From Bacteroidota bacterium (GTDB lineage Bacteria; Bacteroidota; Bacteroidia; Bacteroidales; Lentimicrobiaceae), in NCBI GenBank assembly GCA_009773515.1, contig WSXX01000034.1:31999-77847 (forward strand): 45,849 bases of DNA. Reading direction: 5' to 3'. Numbering within the stretch: position 1 is the stretch's first letter; each line of letters starts with the position of its first letter. A program made the translations under genes and the position numbers. Shown here piece after piece: positions 23,285-30,100 of the stretch. The notes under the pieces were generated by a model. It made no database searches and had not been told where the DNA came from. It saw only the letters and a list, made by a program, of their open reading frames with translations.

Positions 23285-23887
23285 ATGAAAACATTACATT
23301 TTTTATTTCTTATCCTATTTTCAGGTGTAGTTTCTGCCCAAAAGAACTCAGAATTAAATCCCTCAGTCAACATATTTTATGGGATTTCACCAAAAAATTC
23401 ATTTAATATGGGATTAAGTCTTGCAGGAGGAACCGGAGGGTATGGATTTTATTTCTTAATGCAGGGCTATGGTGAACCTTATACTGGTGAGTCTGGAATA
23501 GATTATAGTGATATTTGTGATGTTGTTGAAATTACAGAAAATGGCGTTGTTGAAAAAAGTTTTTATGCTATGGGTGCCGGGATTACTAAAAATTTTGGGA
23601 ATAAATCAATTAAGAAAGACTCCCCATTTACTTTATATGCTGGATTAGGGGTAAGCGTACACAGTAAAATATCAGAAACTTACTATTATTATAAATGGCT
23701 CGATTACCCTTCACTAAATGAAGGAAATTACTATAGCTGGATATCAGAAAGAAAAGTATATCCTTTGGTTGAGAGTTATTTGCAATATGATATTATAAGA
23801 ACACCACACGTAAGATTTTCATTGATTGGAGGTTTAAATACAGCTTCATTATTGTTAGGATTAATTTCAATAGGATACTGCCCATAA
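23285..23887 (+). CDS. Predicted exported, outer-membrane-like protein (lysogenic conversion candidate)
   Basis: A 200-aa protein with a clear Sec signal peptide (MKTLHFLFLILFSGVVSAQK, cleavage after VSA likely). The mature part alternates Tyr/Gly/Phe strands (GGYGFYFLMQGYG, PFTLYAGLGVSVHS, VRFSLIGGLN), as in small outer-membrane beta-barrels. The DNA is AT-rich compared with neighbours, and the gene is monocistronic between two promoters, typical of a moron. It could alter the lysogen's surface and block superinfection; this is inference. Confidence 0.7.
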   Translation: MKTLHFLFLILFSGVVSAQKNSELNPSVNIFYGISPKNSFNMGLSLAGGTGGYGFYFLMQGYGEPYTGESGIDYSDICDVVEITENGVVEKSFYAMGAGITKNFGNKSIKKDSPFTLYAGLGVSVHSKISETYYYYKWLDYPSLNEGNYYSWISERKVYPLVESYLQYDIIRTPHVRFSLIGGLNTASLLLGLISIGYCP

Positions 23888-23894
23888 ATTTTTC

Positions 23895-23924
23895 TTGACT
23901 TTTCATTTTTCTTTATTATCTTTG
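23895..23924 (+). promoter_or_regulatory. Consensus host-type promoter of the antirepressor operon
   Basis: TTG (23895-23897), 19 bp, TATCTTTG (23917-23924): an exact match to the Bacteroidota consensus. The gene start is at 24104, so the transcript has a leader of about 170 nt. Unlike the other late units there is no GTCCTTT box. Confidence 0.8.
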
Positions 23925-23929
23925 CCCCA

Positions 23930-24086
23930 TCATTCAGCTCTGAACATCTGAATGAACTTAGATAAACGACCAAACCATGTTCAAAGAAACAACATTTAAC
24001 TTAATCGGGGAAACCCTCATTTGTCTTGATCGGAAACGGTCAGCGCCCTTGGTCGGGCGTTCTAAGGGACGAATGGGGGTTTTTCC
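23930..24086 (+). ncRNA. Structured leader RNA with GNRA-capped three-way junction
   Basis: The leader begins with the hairpin CATTCAG / CTGAATG (23930-23953). Then a 19-bp stem (24007-24025 with 24068-24086, all pairs Watson-Crick or GU) encloses two hairpins. TGATCG / CGGTCA (24027-24032, 24037-24042) is capped by a GAAA tetraloop; CGCCC / GGGCG (24044-24048, 24055-24059) has a 6-nt loop. The 3' strand of the long stem ends in GGGGG and five T, so it may also act as an attenuator. It matches no riboswitch class that I know. Confidence 0.7.
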
Positions 24087-24103
24087 ATTAGGAGAAATGA
24101 AAA

Positions 24104-24544
24104 ATGCAAAATCAATTTCAACCGGTTGGTAATGGCTTCCTGCCATTTGCCAGCATTAATCTCAACGATGTACTTAGCTATATTGGTAAGGCATCAAACC
24201 GAAATCGCAGGGCAATTGAGATAGCCCTGAAGCTCAGCCAGAGCGATCAACTCAATCTTAACAATTTTTTGCAGCAGGTTTTGCCAATTGTGCCACAGCG
24301 CAAATGGTATTACTGGTTTTTCCGTGCCGTCAAAAACAAACTGTTCTGGCGCAAACGGTTCAATGTTAATGATCTTCCTTCATCAGTTCACCTGAAAGCC
24401 CTTGAAATTGCAGCCCGAGAATGTGGCAAATGCAGTGGCGAAGAAATAGTGTTTGCCAGGGAAAGCCTTTATCTGTTTAGCATGATATATAACGGCGCAC
24501 CCACCGGATGGCATTATAATGTTCAGGATAACCAAATCGATTAA
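24104..24544 (+). CDS. Hypothetical protein upstream of the antirepressor
   Basis: A 146-aa protein; GGAG lies 9 bp before the ATG. Helical (NRNRRAIEIALKLSQSDQLN) with a very aromatic, basic centre (RKWYYWFFRAVKNKLFWRKR) that may contact membrane or nucleic acid. No clear membrane span. First gene after the structured leader, 16 bp before the antirepressor start. Family not recognised. Confidence 0.65.
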   Translation: MQNQFQPVGNGFLPFASINLNDVLSYIGKASNRNRRAIEIALKLSQSDQLNLNNFLQQVLPIVPQRKWYYWFFRAVKNKLFWRKRFNVNDLPSSVHLKALEIAARECGKCSGEEIVFARESLYLFSMIYNGAPTGWHYNVQDNQID

Positions 24545-24560
24545 GAAAGGAGACATAAAC

Positions 24561-25139
24561 ATGGAAACGAAAATAATAAACATTGCACGTGTAAATGATG
24601 TAACCATTCAGGTGGTTGAAAATGGTCAGAAGTTGGTACCGGTTAGACCAATTTGTGATGCACTTGGTATCGCATTTAAACCACAGTTTGTTCGCCTAAA
24701 AGATGATCCAATCTTGAGTTCAACCGTTACCACCAGGGTAACAGTTGGAGCTGACGGAAAGCAGCGAGAAATGACCTGTATTCCTCTTCGCTATGTCTTC
24801 GGCTGGCTATTTATGATTGATTCCAGGAATGTAAAAGAAGAAGCCAGGGAATCGGTGATAAAGTATCAGAAAATGTGCTATGATGCCCTTTACAATTACT
24901 TTGCTCAAATGGAAGAATTCCTTAACTGGAAACAAAAGGTGGTTGAAGAGCGACTTATTGTTTACGACAATGCACGTATTGAATTTCGCGAAGCAAAAGA
25001 CAAGGTACAAGACGCCAGAGATTTACTTAACGAGGCACGCAAAGTAAGCTTTGAGCAATACTATGCTGATAAAGATCAGCTGAAGCTTGATTTTGATTCT
25101 ACTGTTCCTTTTGCAACAGGGGAGGTTTGTGATGAATAA
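24561..25139 (+). CDS. P22-type phage antirepressor (AntN domain)
   Basis: A 192-aa protein from the ATG at 24561, preceded by AAAGGAG; the longer reading from 24519 overlaps the previous gene. Residues 1-110 fit the P22_AR_N antirepressor domain: VRPICDALGIAFKPQFVRLK, then TCIPLRYVFGWLFMIDSRNV and YQKMCYDALYNYF. The rest is a coiled coil. Such proteins bind and inactivate phage repressors to trigger lytic growth. It is far from the repressor, under its own host-type promoter and behind a structured RNA leader, so expression is probably controlled after transcription start. Confidence 0.85.
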   Translation: METKIINIARVNDVTIQVVENGQKLVPVRPICDALGIAFKPQFVRLKDDPILSSTVTTRVTVGADGKQREMTCIPLRYVFGWLFMIDSRNVKEEARESVIKYQKMCYDALYNYFAQMEEFLNWKQKVVEERLIVYDNARIEFREAKDKVQDARDLLNEARKVSFEQYYADKDQLKLDFDSTVPFATGEVCDE

Positions 25140-25380
25140 TCCAAAACCCCTTACCATGGTAGGTAATGCTGTATTATCAGAAGAAACCATAAGCTTAATT
25201 GCCTCGCTACAGGATCATGATAATGATAATCTTGATGGCTGGATACACACTTTTTTGCAAAGTGTTAGCTTTATGGCCAGATGTTTAGATCAGGCCGATG
25301 AAAAAGCCAGGCTAAGAATTATGGGACTGATTACTGAGCTTTCAAACATCACTGAGCAGATGGAAGCATTTAAAAAGTAA
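25132..25380 (+). CDS. Small helical protein coupled to the antirepressor
   Basis: An 82-aa protein (MNNPKPLTMVGNAVLSEET...) starting inside the antirepressor's last codons, with GGGGAGG 7 bp before the ATG. The two helices (SVSFMARCLDQADEKARLRI...) suggest a small helical bundle. Followed by a strong terminator. Perhaps a modulator of the antirepressor; unproven. Confidence 0.65.
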   Translation: MNNPKPLTMVGNAVLSEETISLIASLQDHDNDNLDGWIHTFLQSVSFMARCLDQADEKARLRIMGLITELSNITEQMEAFKK

Positions 25381-25398
25381 ATTCGCTGAACATGCGAT

Positions 25399-25451
25399 CC
25401 GGTTGCCTTTGCCCCGTTCAGGCAAATTCCCCAGGCAACCGGTTTTTTTTT
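25399..25451 (+). terminator. Terminator of the antirepressor operon
   Basis: 10-bp stem CCGGTTGCCT / AGGCAACCGG (25399-25408, 25433-25442) enclosing TTGCC / GGCAA, followed by nine T. The last T is the first base of the next late promoter box. Confidence 0.92.
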
Positions 25452-25486
25452 GTCCTTTATAAACGCGATTTGCTGCTATAAATTAG
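25451..25486 (+). promoter_or_regulatory. Late-type promoter
   Basis: TGTCCTTT (25451-25458), exactly 20 nt, TAAATTAG (25479-25486), directly behind the terminator. Leader to 25533 of about 42 nt. Confidence 0.65.
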
Positions 25487-25532
25487 CAATCTCAATGGTT
25501 ATCCAATTCATTATTCACAAATCAAAAAAAAT

Positions 25533-25979
25533 ATGAAAAAGTTGCTTTTCATTTTTGCGCTCCTGGTTCTCTCGATCGGGTTCACGAATGCCGGCTCTGT
25601 TGCTGACCAGTCACCACCCGGCTACACGACTGAAGTTGACGGCCTGCAGGTAGAACTGATGGTTATGGCTATCGTTCCCTGTCAGGCTTCAGTCGCTGCA
25701 ATCCCGGTCGCAGATTACCAATTCAGTACTTTTGCCCGGCTTATTTGGCCAACTCCATTAATTGATGTTATGTATTGCTCTAGTGGCGGAATTCCCTTTA
25801 GATGGCTTAACTCCGACATGACAATGATAACTACTAAGATTGCAGATTTCAGTTTCAAATATAATAGGCCGGTGGTTTACCCTTTGAAAACACTGTTATT
25901 TCATAGGTTGAATTTGCCTCCATGCACACAGAATCTTTCTAACGCGCCAGTTTATATACGTTGCCCTGCTTTCTCCTAG
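25533..25979 (+). CDS. Small secreted protein, single late gene
   Basis: A 148-aa protein with a textbook signal peptide (MKKLLFIFALLVLSIGFTNA, cleavage after TNA). The mature part has four or five Cys that could form disulphides in the periplasm and no further hydrophobic span. It forms its own transcription unit, with a late promoter in front and a terminator behind. This layout suits a late-expressed exclusion factor, a lysis helper or an envelope modifier. Family not recognised. Confidence 0.65.
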   Translation: MKKLLFIFALLVLSIGFTNAGSVADQSPPGYTTEVDGLQVELMVMAIVPCQASVAAIPVADYQFSTFARLIWPTPLIDVMYCSSGGIPFRWLNSDMTMITTKIADFSFKYNRPVVYPLKTLLFHRLNLPPCTQNLSNAPVYIRCPAFS

Positions 25980-26000
25980 CTGCTTGTTTAAGTGAAGCCG

Positions 26001-26033
26001 AAGCCCCCCTGCTGTGAAGCCCGGGGGCTTTTT
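26001..26033 (+). terminator. Terminator after the secreted-protein gene
   Basis: 8-bp stem AAGCCCCC / GGGGGCTT (26001-26008, 26023-26030) and a T-rich tail. It ends two bases before the next late promoter box. Confidence 0.8.
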
Positions 26034-26035
26034 GT

Positions 26036-26071
26036 TGTCCTTTAAAATTGAGCTTTGAGGCTGTAAACTTG
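26036..26071 (+). promoter_or_regulatory. Late-type promoter for the portal-tape measure operon
   Basis: TGTCCTTT (26036-26043), exactly 20 nt, TAAACTTG (26064-26071), then TAGAAAAAA. The region shares TTTGAGGCTGTAAA and TTGTAGAAAAAA with the site at 42519. Gene start at 26087. Confidence 0.75.
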
Positions 26072-26086
26072 TAGAAAAAAGAAAAC

Positions 26087-26308
26087 ATGGTTTTAATCAA
26101 TCATCTGCATAAAATGGTAGAGCGCGGATTGTTCTCCATAAGCTTCGTGGCTGAATCAGGCGAAGTTATACACATAAAGGAGTGTATTTGCACCAGCTGG
26201 CATTCAGAAGGCCGCACAATGAATATAAAGATCATTCCCTCAAATGATATCCGCACGGTGAGGCGATGCACAATTATTAATTACAACGATGAGGAGGTGA
26301 TGTTATGA
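26087..26308 (+). CDS. Small protein before the portal gene
   Basis: A 73-aa protein (MVLINHLHKMVERGLFSISF...), beta-rich, overlapping the portal gene by 4 bp with GAGGAGGTG just before that start. First gene of a nine-kb late operon. Unrecognised. Confidence 0.65.
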   Translation: MVLINHLHKMVERGLFSISFVAESGEVIHIKECICTSWHSEGRTMNIKIIPSNDIRTVRRCTIINYNDEEVML

Positions 26309-27642
26309 CCGAAGAATATGTATTTAATGTGCAATATAGCCCTGAAATTCAGGCAATAATTGCAGAAACCAAAACCGGAGACATTTTCAGCGAGCCCGAC
26401 AGCCCATTGACTATCAATGAAAGAAAAATTGCTCCATGGGGATCAGATAACAATCTTCCAGGGGAGGTTCTGGAGATGATCGAAAAAAGTGAGCTTGTTT
26501 CAAGTAATCTGAATTTTAATACCCGGTTGGCCTATGGTCAGGGAATTATGCCAATGCTTAAAAAACGCGATGGCGATAAGTATGTTTATGAACCCTGCGA
26601 AGATACCAGGGTACTTGAATTTCTGGAAGCAAACGACATTCAGGGTTATTTTCTTGAGCAATGCACCGATCTGGAAACATTTTTCAACGTATTCCCCGAA
26701 ATTATCCTCAATAAAGCCAGGACTGAAATTGTAACCATCAGGCACAAAGAAGCAACCTTCAGCCGATGGGCAGTTAAGGATGTAAAGAAAAAGGAGATCC
26801 GGAAACATTATTATGCCGATTGGTCAAAAACGCCATCGTTTAATGATATGGAAGAAACTGAGGTATTAAGCCGCTTCAATACTATAAAGGATTTAACTAA
26901 AATAGTTTCCGGCACAAGACTTTCTCGATTTATTATTCCAATCAATTTCCCAACGGCCGGCAAAGTTTACTATCAGCGCCCTTCTTATTGGTCCATCTTT
27001 CAAAGCGGATCCTTTGACTTCAGTACAATGATATGGGAGTTTAAAAAGGCTCTTCTTAAAAACGGGCTTCGAGTTAAGTATATAATATACGTTTCAAGTA
27101 AATACTGGGACAAGATCTTCGCTGAAGAAAAGATCGACAGAAACGATCCCAAGGCCGTGAAAGCACGCAAAGATTCTGAAATAGCGAAATTCCGCAACTT
27201 CATGGGATCAGACAAAAACCACGGAAACGGTTTGATGGCCACAAAAGAAATGGTTGCATCAGGAAACAGCGCGATCGAGGAAAAATACATTACCATCGAG
27301 ACGGTTAAATCTGACATAAAAGGTGGAGAATATCTTGATGACAGCTCAGAAGTAAGCAGTATGATCAGCTATGCAATGGATGTTCATCAGAACCTGATTG
27401 CCACATCTCCAGGAAAGAATCCGGGAAGCATGAGCGGCACCGATAAACGTGAGTTATTCATGATTAAAGCTGCAATGAAAAGGCCATTTCGGGACCGGTT
27501 AATCAGACCAATGCAAGTTGTTAAGGCTTTCAACAAGTGGCCGGCGAATCTTGAATTTCTTGTGCCGGATTATCAGTTTACCACACTTGATGACAATAAA
27601 AAAGGCAAAGAAGAAACCACACCAGATCCAAACGCAAAATGA
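26305..27642 (+). CDS. Portal protein
   Basis: A 445-aa protein. The N-terminal part (KIAPWGSDNNLPGEVLEMIE ... NLNFNTRLAYGQGI) and the central segments (PINFPTAGKVYYQRPSYWSI; SSEVSSMISYAMDVHQNLIA) are characteristic of portal proteins in Bacteroidota phages. Size fits the dodecameric head-vertex protein through which DNA passes. Followed, with 4-bp overlaps, by connector-type genes. Last ~20 residues are a charged tail. Confidence 0.82.
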   Translation: MTEEYVFNVQYSPEIQAIIAETKTGDIFSEPDSPLTINERKIAPWGSDNNLPGEVLEMIEKSELVSSNLNFNTRLAYGQGIMPMLKKRDGDKYVYEPCEDTRVLEFLEANDIQGYFLEQCTDLETFFNVFPEIILNKARTEIVTIRHKEATFSRWAVKDVKKKEIRKHYYADWSKTPSFNDMEETEVLSRFNTIKDLTKIVSGTRLSRFIIPINFPTAGKVYYQRPSYWSIFQSGSFDFSTMIWEFKKALLKNGLRVKYIIYVSSKYWDKIFAEEKIDRNDPKAVKARKDSEIAKFRNFMGSDKNHGNGLMATKEMVASGNSAIEEKYITIETVKSDIKGGEYLDDSSEVSSMISYAMDVHQNLIATSPGKNPGSMSGTDKRELFMIKAAMKRPFRDRLIRPMQVVKAFNKWPANLEFLVPDYQFTTLDDNKKGKEETTPDPNAK

Positions 27643-28487
27643 TAATCGACGATATCATAAAACTCAAAGAAATTATCCCCACTATCGCAGTATCGGATGA
27701 TGCCGATTTTAACAGGTACAAAGGCTATTTGACCAACGCCGGCAAATGGCTGAAGCGAGAATTAATCGGTGCTGAATTATTTGCCCTGGCAAATGCCGAA
27801 ACTGTGGCAGATAATCATACAGAGCTGAAAAATTATTGCGCTGTAGTTGTAGCCTATAAAGGATATCTGGAGGCAATCCCGTTTCTTGATCTTGTTGAAA
27901 CAGAAACAGGCTTTGCAGTACACAGCGATCAAACTCTGGCTCCAGCTAGCCCAAAAAGGGTTGAAGAATTGCGAAAAGCAACAGCCGCAAGTCTTGATGA
28001 GGCCGTGGAGGATCTTCTGGAATTTCTGGAAGAAAGCGAAGCTTATCACGAAGACTGGAAAGGATCTGCAACTTATACACTGATCAATGACAATTATATT
28101 AAGTCGCTCAGAGAATTTAGGAAGTACGGAAAGTTTGAAGGTTCCCGGATTGATTTTATTAAAGCACGGCCGGCACTTACCCGGGCACGAAGGCAATTAA
28201 TTGAGCCGGTGATATCGCAGGAGCTGAGCGAGCAGATCATCGAACAATTACGTGATGCTGACCTGAACGAAGCAAACACCGCAATAATTGAAGATTTGCG
28301 CTTTGCCCTGGCTGGATTTGCCACTGGCGAAAATGCACTTGCTGAAAGCTCATTGGCTCGTGTAAAGAAAAAACTTATCAAGTCTCCAGCCGATTATCCT
28401 TTATTCGAAGAATCTGATATCTATGCGGATTATCTGGCAAGGCTTAATCCTACGGAAGAAACTACATTTTTAAACTGCGGCATATGA
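27639..28487 (+). CDS. Head-tail connector-like protein (DUF6712 type)
   Basis: A 282-aa, largely helical acidic protein beginning MIIDDIIKLKEIIPTIAVSD. The N-terminus and the position directly after the portal fit the DUF6712-like proteins of Bacteroidota phages, which are probably head-completion adaptors. Overlaps both neighbours by 4 bp. Specific role is inferred from gene order. Confidence 0.6.
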   Translation: MIIDDIIKLKEIIPTIAVSDDADFNRYKGYLTNAGKWLKRELIGAELFALANAETVADNHTELKNYCAVVVAYKGYLEAIPFLDLVETETGFAVHSDQTLAPASPKRVEELRKATAASLDEAVEDLLEFLEESEAYHEDWKGSATYTLINDNYIKSLREFRKYGKFEGSRIDFIKARPALTRARRQLIEPVISQELSEQIIEQLRDADLNEANTAIIEDLRFALAGFATGENALAESSLARVKKKLIKSPADYPLFEESDIYADYLARLNPTEETTFLNCGI

Positions 28488-29248
28488 CACAAACAGTAAG
28501 CATAACCATCCCCCAGGGATGGGAAAAACTCAGTACTGAAAACCTTGAGTACTTATCAAAGCTCATCATTTCCGAAGCATCGGAAACAGAGATTATGATC
28601 AGATGCTTTCTGAAGTTTGCAGGTATGAAAATCATAAAAAAAGATCCGGTTGTGGTTGGCTCTGATCTTTGCTATTTGTTCAGGAAAAAAGGATATAAAA
28701 ATTTCTTATTTGATATTGAGCGGGCTGCATTTGCTGCTGAAAAAATGAGATTCCTGGTTAATCCTCCAACGCTGTTCAGGCTTCCGGAGCGGGTTAAAAA
28801 TTATGTGCCGATTGATTGGCGATTGTTCAGCGTAAGTCTTGAAGAATATCTTTTGCTCGATCAGTATTACAATGAATTTTTGAAGACACGGAAAGCATCA
28901 GATCTTGATGTAATGATGGCTATTGTTTACAAACCAAAGGGCGAAAAATTTGATGTTTCAATTCTCGCAAAACTGGCTAACCGGTTCAAAAAAGTTCCTT
29001 TGTATCGTAAGTACATAGTTTACTTGTGGTTTACTGCAGTTAAAGCCTGGTTTATTAATAAATACTGGTTTGCTTTCAACAGATCCTCCGGAGGCGGAGA
29101 ATCAACCCCCGATGAAATGGTACTGGGTATTCTCTCAGCGCTCAATGGCGGAAATGTTACGCTGAATAAAGAGATACTTGCCACCAGCGTTCACGAAGTA
29201 CTTTACGAAATCAATCAATTAATTGAAAGGACTGAGAACAATGTTTAA
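28484..29248 (+). CDS. Phage structural-module protein, unknown
   Basis: A 254-aa protein (TVSITIPQGWEKLSTENLEY ... VMMAIVYKPKGEKFDVSILA). 'W..L....L..L..L' at the start and a mid-length helical body recur in Bacteroidota phage genes placed between portal and tape measure. Might be a tail assembly chaperone or connector. Confidence 0.65.
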   Translation: MTQTVSITIPQGWEKLSTENLEYLSKLIISEASETEIMIRCFLKFAGMKIIKKDPVVVGSDLCYLFRKKGYKNFLFDIERAAFAAEKMRFLVNPPTLFRLPERVKNYVPIDWRLFSVSLEEYLLLDQYYNEFLKTRKASDLDVMMAIVYKPKGEKFDVSILAKLANRFKKVPLYRKYIVYLWFTAVKAWFINKYWFAFNRSSGGGESTPDEMVLGILSALNGGNVTLNKEILATSVHEVLYEINQLIERTENNV

Positions 29249-29675
29249 CACATTCGAATATCTCGACAGTGTGAAAGCTGATTTGCCGGTAAATGAAATA
29301 CTCAAGGCTTCAGGTATCACCAGAATGGAAGAAATGCTGCAGAGCATTCGCAACCTGAAGGAAAACGTAATCGTTGCCCGGGATAGTGCGGATGGTCATC
29401 TCAACCTGAAGGACCGGCGGCTTGATCACGGTTACAATATGTTTTATGTATTCTCCAGGGCAAAGGTTAATGATCAGCATTCGGTGCTGCAGGCCAAAAG
29501 GAATTCTATGGCAAATGGCATTAAAGTGCTTGAGCGCATCAAGCGCGATTCTGAAGATTTTACACAAACCGCATATGGAGTTAATTTCTCGCGGATCGAT
29601 TACAATGAACTAGGCCCAATTGCCGGCACCTTTTATGGCTATTCATTTGGATTTTTGGTTGAACAAGGATTCTGA
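29241..29675 (+). CDS. Phage structural-module protein, unknown
   Basis: A 144-aa protein from the ATG at 29241 (GAAAGGA precedes it); a TTG at 29223 is a less likely start. Mid-section (HGYNMFYVFSRAKVNDQHSV) resembles small connector or tail completion proteins. Overlaps the previous gene by 8 bp and the next by one base. Confidence 0.65.
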   Translation: MFNTFEYLDSVKADLPVNEILKASGITRMEEMLQSIRNLKENVIVARDSADGHLNLKDRRLDHGYNMFYVFSRAKVNDQHSVLQAKRNSMANGIKVLERIKRDSEDFTQTAYGVNFSRIDYNELGPIAGTFYGYSFGFLVEQGF

Positions 29676-30100
29676 TGGCAGAAAATCTGAACCTAAACTT
29701 AACGCTTGAGGCCTGGGCTGAAATCGTGATAAAGGAATGGCTTTTGGCTATGGAGGCTTTACGGGTTGTAGATACCTATACACTGATAGAAAGTTTGGAG
29801 AGCAAAATATTGGTTGACTCAGGCGGTGATCCCTATAAGATCTTATTTGCTTTTGAATGGTATGGTAGAATGGTTGATTATGGGGTAGGAAGGTATGTTA
29901 ATCTTGAAGACCGGGACGCTATGATTGCGGCCGGCTTAACCACACGGCGACCAAAGCCCTGGCTAACCGATACTTTTTACAAGCAATTGGAAGTGTTAAG
30001 GCATTTGCTTGAAGAGAAACATGCAAAGCGAATTGAATATTTGGTTGTGCGAAACCTTGATGATAATGCTGATTACGGACATAATGAATTAAAAGTATGA
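29675..30100 (+). CDS. Tail completion-like protein before the tape measure
   Basis: A 141-aa protein with the pattern RVVDTYTLIESLESKI ... FAFEWYGRMVDYGVGRYVNL ... RRPKPWLTDTFYKQL. The 'mVDyGVGrgV' and 'RRPKPWltdtFY' segments recur in the gene preceding tape measure in Bacteroidota phages, where an HK97 gp10-like tail completion role is plausible. Overlaps the tape measure gene by 4 bp. Confidence 0.65.
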   Translation: MAENLNLNLTLEAWAEIVIKEWLLAMEALRVVDTYTLIESLESKILVDSGGDPYKILFAFEWYGRMVDYGVGRYVNLEDRDAMIAAGLTTRRPKPWLTDTFYKQLEVLRHLLEEKHAKRIEYLVVRNLDDNADYGHNELKV

